Below, in pieces: positions 5,159 through 10,278 of a DNA stretch of 10,278 nt (positions are counted from its first letter, which is position 1; each line of letters starts with the position of its first letter). The notes below the pieces were generated by a model. The model did not search any database. It had not been told where the DNA came from and saw only the letters and a program-made list of their open reading frames with translations. A program made the position numbers and the translations under genes. The stretch comes from Desulfovibrio sp. (GTDB lineage: Bacteria; Desulfobacterota; Desulfovibrionia; Desulfovibrionales; Desulfovibrionaceae): the NCBI GenBank assembly GCA_028708195.1, contig JAQVZK010000056.1, forward strand, positions 1-10,278. Reading direction: 5' to 3'.

Positions 5159-7422
5159 ACGACACCCCCATCATCACCGAAATCGCAACCCCGGCCCGGC
5201 CCGAAATTCTGGCCCCTGCGGGCGATGTTCCCTCCTTTCTGGCAGCCCTGGCTGCGGGTGCGGACGCCATCTATCTTGGCCTCAAGCATTTTTCGGCCCG
5301 CATGCAGGCTGAAAACTTTGGCCTGACCGAACTTTCGCGCCTTACGGATCTGGCCCATGCCGAAAACGTGCGCGTCTACGTGGCCATGAATACCCTCATC
5401 AAGCCCGACGAGCCCGCCGCCGCCTACCGCCTGACCTCGCGCCTGGCCACGCAGGTGCGCCCGGACGGCCTCATTGTGCAGGACCTCGCCATGCTTGATC
5501 TGGCGCGTCAGGCAGGTTTTGAGGGCGGCATTTTTCTCTCGACCCTGGCCAACCTTACGCATCCTGACGCCCTCATTGAGGCCAAAAAACTCGGCGCAAG
5601 CCGCGTCATCCTTCCGCGTGAACTCTCCATTGATGAAATCCGCACAATGGGCGAGGCCTGTCCCGAAGGGCTTGATCTGGAGTGCTTCATCCACGGCGCG
5701 CTGTGTTACTGCGTTTCGGGCCGCTGCTACTGGTCAAGCTATATGGGCGGCAAAAGCGGCCTGCGCGGGCGCTGTGTGCAACCCTGCCGCAGGGTGTACC
5801 GCCAGGGCGGGCCTGCGGCTCAGGCGCTTGTCCGCAATGCGGAACGAGAAGAAATGAACCGCGCCCGGCAGGAGCAGTCCCGCATGGACATTGCCCGCAA
5901 AGACCGCAAGGGCCCCCCTGGCCGCGACGGGCGTGACGGGCGCGATAGTCGTGACGGACGTGACGGGCGTGACGGCCAGTGGCGCAGCCGCAACGAAACA
6001 GCGGCCTTCGCCCAAGGCCGCCGCTCCACCCGGCAGAGCGCTCCGCGCTCGCCCGGCCGCAAGGAGCACAGCGGCCGCTGGTTCTCCTGTCTTGACCTGT
6101 CGCTGGACGTTTTGGCCAAAACCCTGCTGGATATCCCCCACCTCGCCTCCTGGAAGATCGAGGGCCGCAAAAAGGGGCCGCACTACGTCTACCATGTGGT
6201 CACGGCCTACCGCATGCTGCGTGATAATCCCGGCGACCCCAAGGCGCGCAAAACCGCCGAAGAAATCCTGCAGATGGCTCTGGGCCGTCCCGCCACCCGG
6301 GCGCGCTTTTTGCCGCAGAAAGACAATATTCCCACTTCACCTGACGGCCAGACCAACTCCGGCCTTATGGCGGGCAAAATCCGTATTGAGCAGGACGGGA
6401 GCGTGGTGCTCAAACCCCACTTTGAGCTGCTGCCGCAGGACTACTTGCGCGTGGGCGTTGAAGACGAGCGCTGGCACGCCACCCTGCCCGTAACCCGGCG
6501 CATACCCAAGGGCGGCAGCCTTATCATCCGTCTGCCCAAGCACAAGACGCCCAAGACGGGCACAGCGGTTTTTCTTATTGACCGCCGCGAACCCGAGCTT
6601 ATGCGTATCATCAAGGGCTGGCAGGCGCGCCTTGACCAACTGCCCGGTCGCCAGAGCAAGGCGGTAGAATCCAGCCCGCGCATGCCGGTGCCCGTCAAGG
6701 CCAGGCCCAGGCCCGACATGTATGTTCGCTCCACCATCCCGCAGGGCAAAGAAATGCGCGGAGGCAAAAACCAGTTGCAGGCTCTTTGGCTGTCGCCGCG
6801 CAGTGTCGAAATTTCGCGCACAGTGGTTTCACGCATCTGCTGGTGGCTGCCCCCCGTGGTCTGGCCCGGAGATGAGGACGCCCTGCGCCGCAACGTCGGC
6901 AGGCTCTGGCGTGAAGGTGCACGGCACTTTGTCTGCAACGAGCCGTGGCAACGGGGCATGTTTCCTGACAGTCTTGATGAAGACGCCGACCTCTTGGCGG
7001 GGCCGTTCTGCAATGCCGCCAATGCCCCGGCATTGGGCATACTTGCGGGTATGGGCTTTACCGGAGCCTTTGTCAGCCCGGAATTGCCCCGTGAAGACAT
7101 GCTGGCCCTGCCAAAACAGAGCCCCCTGCCCCTCGGCGCGGTGATTTCTGGCTTCTGGCCTGTGGGCATAAGCCGCTTTGGCCTCTTGGGCGTCAAAGCC
7201 AACGAGCCCTTTTTAAGCCCTATGGGCGAACCCTTCTGGGCGCGTCAGTACGGCGGCAATATCTGGATATACCCCGGCTGGCCTATGGACATTACCTCCA
7301 AACGGCAGGAACTGGCCGCCGCGGGATACGGTTTCTTTGCCCATATGCAAGAAAACCCGCCCGCCAGTGTGCCCGATATGCGGCGCGAAAGCCTGTTCAA
7401 CTGGGACGGCGCGCTGTTGTAA
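5155..7422 (+). CDS. U32-family Fe-S protein (RNA-hydroxylase/'peptidase' family) with collagen-like insert
   Basis: U32 proteins are named as peptidases, but characterised members (TrhP, RlhA, UbiU/UbiV) act in hydroxylation of tRNA, 23S rRNA or ubiquinone and bind a 4Fe-4S cluster. The N-terminal barrel begins with EILAPAGD near residue 16. The signature ECFIHGALCYCVSGRC (176-191) and GRCVQPCRR give Cys184, Cys191, Cys207 and Cys211 in the CX6C-X15-CX3C spacing of TrhP-type cluster ligands. KIEGR (334-338) and HYVYHVVTAYR follow as in the family. Between them, about residues 217-306, is a charged Arg-rich insert with Gly-Arg-Asp repeats. The C-terminal half continues for some 400 residues with no motif I can name, giving 755 residues, closer to the long RlhA type than to TrhP. 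The start overlaps the epimerase stop by four bases and has only a weak GAG (5141-5143), suggesting coupling. The substrate is unknown. Confidence 0.9.
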   Translation: MNDTPIITEIATPARPEILAPAGDVPSFLAALAAGADAIYLGLKHFSARMQAENFGLTELSRLTDLAHAENVRVYVAMNTLIKPDEPAAAYRLTSRLATQVRPDGLIVQDLAMLDLARQAGFEGGIFLSTLANLTHPDALIEAKKLGASRVILPRELSIDEIRTMGEACPEGLDLECFIHGALCYCVSGRCYWSSYMGGKSGLRGRCVQPCRRVYRQGGPAAQALVRNAEREEMNRARQEQSRMDIARKDRKGPPGRDGRDGRDSRDGRDGRDGQWRSRNETAAFAQGRRSTRQSAPRSPGRKEHSGRWFSCLDLSLDVLAKTLLDIPHLASWKIEGRKKGPHYVYHVVTAYRMLRDNPGDPKARKTAEEILQMALGRPATRARFLPQKDNIPTSPDGQTNSGLMAGKIRIEQDGSVVLKPHFELLPQDYLRVGVEDERWHATLPVTRRIPKGGSLIIRLPKHKTPKTGTAVFLIDRREPELMRIIKGWQARLDQLPGRQSKAVESSPRMPVPVKARPRPDMYVRSTIPQGKEMRGGKNQLQALWLSPRSVEISRTVVSRICWWLPPVVWPGDEDALRRNVGRLWREGARHFVCNEPWQRGMFPDSLDEDADLLAGPFCNAANAPALGILAGMGFTGAFVSPELPREDMLALPKQSPLPLGAVISGFWPVGISRFGLLGVKANEPFLSPMGEPFWARQYGGNIWIYPGWPMDITSKRQELAAAGYGFFAHMQENPPASVPDMRRESLFNWDGALL
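5920..5973 (+). repeat. Six 9-base units encoding Gly-Arg-Asp repeats inside the U32 gene
   Basis: Six successive units encode G/S-R-D (residues 256-273), preceded by GPP and followed by G, so Gly recurs every third residue apart from one Ser at 265, as in collagen-like tracts. The units differ at synonymous positions (ggc, ggg, gga or agt; cgc or cgt; gac or gat). This points to an older expansion or selection on the peptide rather than a fresh slippage product. Confidence 0.85.
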
Positions 7423-7486
7423 CGGCTGGCGAATAATCTGTGCTGCTGCCCATACAAAATGGCATGCAGTCACCGCATGATTGTAA

Positions 7487-7519
7487 GGCATGGCATACAG
7501 ATTTTCTGTGCGCCATGCC
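7487..7519. terminator. Hairpin after the U32 gene, possible terminator without T tract
   Basis: GGCATGGC (7487-7494) pairs perfectly with GCCATGCC (7512-7519). After one mismatch the stem continues with TACAGA (7496-7501) against TCTGTG (7505-7510), leaving a TTT loop. It lies 64 bases past the U32 stop, where a terminator is expected. The following bases TTCAACCGC are not a T run, so it may be a processing or Rho-assisted end, or a dispersed repeat. Confidence 0.4.
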
Positions 7520-7606
7520 TTCAACCGCTTTACATTGCGCCACGCAGCTATTTGTGCTTAGTAGAAATTTGTGGGAGGGGGCGTTGGAGCTTTTTGTAGC
7601 GGAGGA

Positions 7607-7624
7607 ACCCTTTTGCAAAAGGGT
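7607..7624. repeat. 18-base perfect palindrome, possible dispersed intergenic repeat
   Basis: ACCCTTTTGCAAAAGGGT is its own reverse complement. It is flanked by G-rich sequence on the left (about 7573-7582) and by CGCCC on the right (7625-7629), which can extend the dyad with a gap. It may be a cruciform/hairpin element or the core of a short dispersed repeat; copies elsewhere in the genome cannot be checked here. Confidence 0.6.
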
Positions 7625-7636
7625 CGCCCACACACC

Positions 7637-7655
7637 CTAAAATATTTATTTTTAG
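7637..7655 (+). promoter_or_regulatory. AT-rich dyad with candidate -10 box for the methyltransferase operon
   Basis: CTAAAA (7637-7642) and TTTTAG (7650-7655) form an inverted repeat around TATTTAT. TAAAAT at 7638-7643 matches the -10 consensus at five of six positions. The nearest -35-like hexamer, TTGCAA at 7613-7618, is 19 bases away, slightly long. A promoter here would give a leader of about 175 bases. This is a weak call made on composition and position. Confidence 0.25.
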
Positions 7656-7663
7656 TTCAGTGT

Positions 7664-7683
7664 GTTACAAAGAATTTTGTGAC
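7664..7683. repeat. 8-bp hairpin in the presumed leader
   Basis: GTTACAAA and TTTGTGAC pair around GAAT, with one G-T wobble. If transcription starts near 7650 this hairpin would be close to the 5' end of the methyltransferase mRNA. Its role is unknown. Confidence 0.35.
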
Positions 7684-7824
7684 GCCACGCCGATTTTCGG
7701 GGGCAGCGCCTTTCAGGCTGACCACTATCACAAGTTACTTTGAGCACGCCCAAACGCCTTGCCAACCCGCGCAGGCACGGCGAAAAAAAAGAGCATACCC
7801 CGCGCACACCGAGGCGCAGTGACC

Positions 7825-8814
7825 ATGCAGGATACCCCACAGCAGCATATTATTGAAGCGCGAACGCATTTCCCGCGCGGCCTTGAACAGCCAAAAGGCA
7901 GCTTGCGTTTCGGCGCAGACGCCCTTTTGCTGGCCGCCTTTGCGGCGCGTCATTTGCCGCAGAAAGCCCCCACATTTGACGGGGCACGGGGCAATCCCAC
8001 ACTTGTGGCCGAGCTGGGCTGCGGCTGCGGGGCCGCCCTGCTGGGTCTTGCCATGCGCTGCCCGCAAATATACGGCCTGGGGCTTGAACGCGAAAAACCG
8101 CTGGTGCTGTCCGCTGTCAACAACGCAGCGCTTCTTGGTCTGTCAGGCCAACTCTTTTTTACCGACCTTGACCTTGCTGACGGCACATCCCTGGCTGCCT
8201 TGCGGGTTCCCGACCATCAGGCTGTCGCCCTGAAGTCACCAACGGCCAGCCCTGTCCTTGCCGCAAGGCATCTGGGACAGCATCCGCAGGTGTTGCAGCC
8301 AGCTTGCAACCGGCTGGACATGGTTATGGCCAATCCCCCTTACGACAGGGGTGGCCGCCCTTCGCTCAATCATATGCGCGAACACGCCATGCGAGGCAGT
8401 GACGGTGCGCAGGGGCGCGCAGCAACACTTGACGTTTTTTGCCGGGCCGCAGCCACGCTTTTGCGCCATCATGGCCGGTTTTTCTGTATATATGATGCCC
8501 AGGCCCTACCGCGCCTGTGTGTGGCTCTGAATGCCGCCAGACTCGGTGTCCGGCGCATTCTGCCCGTGCATACCCATAGGGACGCACCGGCCCTGCGCGT
8601 GCTTGTTGAAGCCCGCAAAAACGCTGCCCACGACACGGCGCTTGAAGCGCCGCTGGTGCTGCATGGTGCGCCCGGCGCAACACACCTGCACGGCGCCCCC
8701 ACAACGCCAAACTGCGCCGGACCATCCTGGTCTGCCGAGGCCCTGGCCTTTTGTCCCTGGCTTGGCCCTGCGCTTTTATCTGCCACTGCCAAAAATGCTT
8801 ACACCGCACAATGA
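7825..8814 (+). CDS. TrmN6-like N6-adenine methyltransferase (tRNA A37-type)
   Basis: Class I SAM-dependent methyltransferase resembling E. coli TrmN6 (YfiC), which methylates N6 of A37 in tRNA1(Val). Visible motifs are QPKGSLRFGADALLLAAF (22-39), matching the family's N-terminal substrate/fold segment; SAM-binding AELGCGCGA at 62-70; acidic Glu88 in LGLERE; and catalytic NPPY at 170-173, the N6-adenine signature, followed by RGGRPS as in TrmN6. The C-terminal part (VHTHRDAPALRVLVEARK, then PLVLHG) also follows the family. At 329 residues it is longer than the roughly 245 of YfiC, because of an extra stretch at about 120-160 and a C-terminal extension from about 280. The ATG at 7825 is chosen over the TTG at 7759; GAGG (7811-7814) stands ten bases before it and the extra N-terminus would be merely basic. 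The EndoQ-like gene follows after 13 bases. The exact tRNA target is not deducible. Confidence 0.85.
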   Translation: MQDTPQQHIIEARTHFPRGLEQPKGSLRFGADALLLAAFAARHLPQKAPTFDGARGNPTLVAELGCGCGAALLGLAMRCPQIYGLGLEREKPLVLSAVNNAALLGLSGQLFFTDLDLADGTSLAALRVPDHQAVALKSPTASPVLAARHLGQHPQVLQPACNRLDMVMANPPYDRGGRPSLNHMREHAMRGSDGAQGRAATLDVFCRAAATLLRHHGRFFCIYDAQALPRLCVALNAARLGVRRILPVHTHRDAPALRVLVEARKNAAHDTALEAPLVLHGAPGATHLHGAPTTPNCAGPSWSAEALAFCPWLGPALLSATAKNAYTAQ

Positions 8815-8827
8815 CAAAGAGCCGCCA

Positions 8828-10278
8828 ATGAACTTTATCGCCGACCTGCACATCCACTCCCGCTTTTCCCGCGCCACCAGCAAGGCGCTCAACGCACGCC
8901 ATCTGGCCGCCTGGGCGCGCTGCAAGGGCATAGGCGTTCTGGGCACAGGTGACTTTACACATCCGCAATGGCGGGCAGAACTGGCTGAACAGCTTGAACT
9001 TGATGAAGCCAGCGGTCTGTACCGCCTCAAGGGCGAACCAGAAGAGCTTGATGTCATGGCTGGCGGCACAATGCAGGCCGAGGCAACCCAGGGCCCGCTC
9101 TTTATGCTGCAGGCCGAGGTAAGCTCCATTTACAAAAGGCACGGCAAGGTGCGCAAGGTGCACAACCTTATCTACATGCGCACCCTGGAAGACGCGGCAA
9201 GACTTTCGCAACGTCTTGAGCAGATTGGCAATCTACATTCCGACGGGCGGCCCATTCTGGGCCTCGATTCTCGCGATCTGCTCGAAATCATGCTTGAATG
9301 CGCTGATGACGCCGTCATGGTTCCGGCCCACGTGTGGACGCCCTGGTTCGCGCTTTTTGGTTCCAAGTCTGGCTTTGACCGCTTGACTGACTGCTACGGC
9401 GACCTTTCGCAACATATTTTTGCGTTGGAGACGGGTCTTTCTTCCGACCCGGCCATGAACCGCCTTGTGAGCCAGTTGGACGGCTATGCCCTCATATCCA
9501 ATTCTGACGCCCATTCAGGGGCCAACCTTGGGCGCGAGGCCAATCTTTTTCAGGGCCGCCCCTCCTATGCGGGCGTGTTCACAGCCCTGCGCGCGGCTGC
9601 GCAACGTCTGCCGCAAGACAGCCAGGATTGCCGTTTTCTTGGCACGATGGAATTTTACCCAGACGAGGGGAAGTACCATCTGGACGGCCACCGCGCCTGC
9701 AATGTGGTGCTTGAACCCCGTGAGTCGCGCGAACTTGGCAACATTTGCCCGGTTTGCGGCAAGCCGCTGACTGTGGGCGTGCTGCACCGCGTGTGGGAGC
9801 TGGCCGACAGGCAAGAACCTGCCCAGCTGCCACACGAACCAGAGGCACGCCCGCTTATTCCCCTTGCCGAACTTGTGGGCGAAATTGTGGGCGCGGGGGT
9901 GGCATCCCGCAAAGTGCAGGACAGATACGGCAGCCTGCTGCGCGAGCTTGGGCCAGAGCTGCATATTCTTTGCCGCATGCCAGAATCTCAAGTGCGCGCC
10001 CACTGGGAACCCTTGGGCGAGGCCGTGGCCCGCATGCGTCGCGGGCAGGTTTTTCGTCAGGGGGGCTATGACGGCGAGTACGGTGTGGTGCGCGTTTTTA
10101 CGCCTGAAGAATTGGTGGACATCAGAGGTACGGGCCGAAGTGCTGGCCGGGATTCGCTGCCGGGGCTGAAGCCGGGCAGGCCACGCAAGACAGCCTCGGT
10201 TGAGGCTGTGCCCGAAGCAGCCGGGGCGGCGGTCAAGGTGCGCCGCCAAAAGACATCCGGTGTTAACCTGCTTGACCT
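8828..10278 (+). CDS. EndoQ-like PHP endonuclease module, N-terminal part of a larger protein (3' end outside window)
   Basis: The first 430 residues form a complete EndoQ-type unit. EndoQ cleaves DNA 5' of uracil, hypoxanthine or abasic sites. The PHP metal-site pattern is intact: DLHIHS (His8, His10), GTGDFTHP (Asp42, His45), LQAEVSS (Glu97), His112, PAHVWTPW (His168), LETGLSSDP (Glu201) and SNSDAHSG (Asp227, His229). A zinc site follows: Cys291 in GHRACNV and CPVCGKPLTVGVLHRVWEL with Cys307 and Cys310. The helical end IPLAELVGEIVGAGVASRKV and GYDGEYGV (413-420) also match. After residue 430 comes a Gly/Pro/Arg/Ala-rich linker, and the frame is still open at base 10278 (483 codons), whereas stand-alone EndoQ would have ended. 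I infer fusion to another domain. I recall PHP modules fused to UvrD-type helicases in related bacteria, but no helicase motif is visible here. It starts 13 bases after the methyltransferase stop, with only a weak AAAGAG upstream. Confidence 0.88.
   Translation, partial: MNFIADLHIHSRFSRATSKALNARHLAAWARCKGIGVLGTGDFTHPQWRAELAEQLELDEASGLYRLKGEPEELDVMAGGTMQAEATQGPLFMLQAEVSSIYKRHGKVRKVHNLIYMRTLEDAARLSQRLEQIGNLHSDGRPILGLDSRDLLEIMLECADDAVMVPAHVWTPWFALFGSKSGFDRLTDCYGDLSQHIFALETGLSSDPAMNRLVSQLDGYALISNSDAHSGANLGREANLFQGRPSYAGVFTALRAAAQRLPQDSQDCRFLGTMEFYPDEGKYHLDGHRACNVVLEPRESRELGNICPVCGKPLTVGVLHRVWELADRQEPAQLPHEPEARPLIPLAELVGEIVGAGVASRKVQDRYGSLLRELGPELHILCRMPESQVRAHWEPLGEAVARMRRGQVFRQGGYDGEYGVVRVFTPEELVDIRGTGRSAGRDSLPGLKPGRPRKTASVEAVPEAAGAAVKVRRQKTSGVNLLD

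Larger units (their letters stand above)
7423..7824. other. Intergenic region with clustered dyads and AT-rich patch
   Basis: About 400 bases separate the U32 gene from the methyltransferase. No coding frame is convincing. The region is markedly more AT-rich in its middle (about 7560-7680) than its neighbours and contains inverted repeats at 7487-7519, 7607-7624, 7637-7655 and 7664-7683. It should hold the end of the epimerase-U32 transcript and the promoter of the methyltransferase-PHP pair. No tRNA or known riboswitch was recognised. Confidence 0.6.

Noticed and set aside
5920..5973. CRISPR or tandem-repeat locus
   Set aside because: The 9-base units are in frame within an intact coding sequence, vary at synonymous positions and have no spacers; they are a peptide repeat.
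7759..7824. TTG start giving a 22-residue extension of the methyltransferase
   Set aside because: The extension is basic and not family-like, the codon is rare as a start, and GAGG precedes the ATG at 7825.
8366..9211. Open frame of 281 codons on the minus strand across the methyltransferase and EndoQ genes
   Set aside because: It lies antisense to two genes with clear catalytic motifs and shows no domain of its own.

Overview
The window reads as a GC-rich, gene-dense stretch of a bacterial chromosome, most likely from a Desulfovibrio-type sulfate reducer (Desulfobacterota). That assignment is an inference. It rests on the combination of anaerobic cobalamin genes, a long U32 protein, a TrmN6-like methyltransferase and an EndoQ-type PHP protein, and on the overall base composition; no rRNA or other taxonomic marker is present. 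No tRNA, rRNA, CRISPR array, transposase or phage gene was found.

Layout. (1) 26-2488, plus strand: cbiA followed after 36 bases by cbiC, which encode consecutive steps of corrin-ring synthesis (CbiC makes cobyrinate, CbiA amidates it). (2) 2489-2953: a convergent intergenic region of about 465 bases with no convincing gene but several dyads, including one nested set that might be a structured RNA. (3) 2954-3979, minus strand: an unrecognised four-helix membrane protein with a low-complexity tail, preceded by a plausible sigma70-type promoter. (4) 4142-7422, plus strand: a UDP-glucuronate 4-epimerase-type sugar-nucleotide epimerase whose stop overlaps the start of a long U32-family Fe-S protein; the latter carries a collagen-like Gly-Arg-Asp insert. 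(5) 7423-7824: a 400-base intergenic region holding several hairpin-forming inverted repeats and an AT-rich, possibly promoter-bearing patch. (6) 7825 to the window end, plus strand: a TrmN6-like N6-adenine methyltransferase, then 13 bases later an open reading frame that holds a complete EndoQ-like PHP/zinc-finger module and runs off the window still open, so it continues as a larger protein.

How the parts work together. cbiA and cbiC form a clear metabolic pair. The epimerase/U32 pair is translationally coupled but has no obvious shared pathway. The methyltransferase/EndoQ pair shares a nucleic-acid theme. The most interesting item is the last gene: a deaminated-base endonuclease module that appears to be the N-terminal part of a larger, possibly helicase-containing, polypeptide. 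Most of the rest is ordinary core genome with unusual low-complexity inserts.
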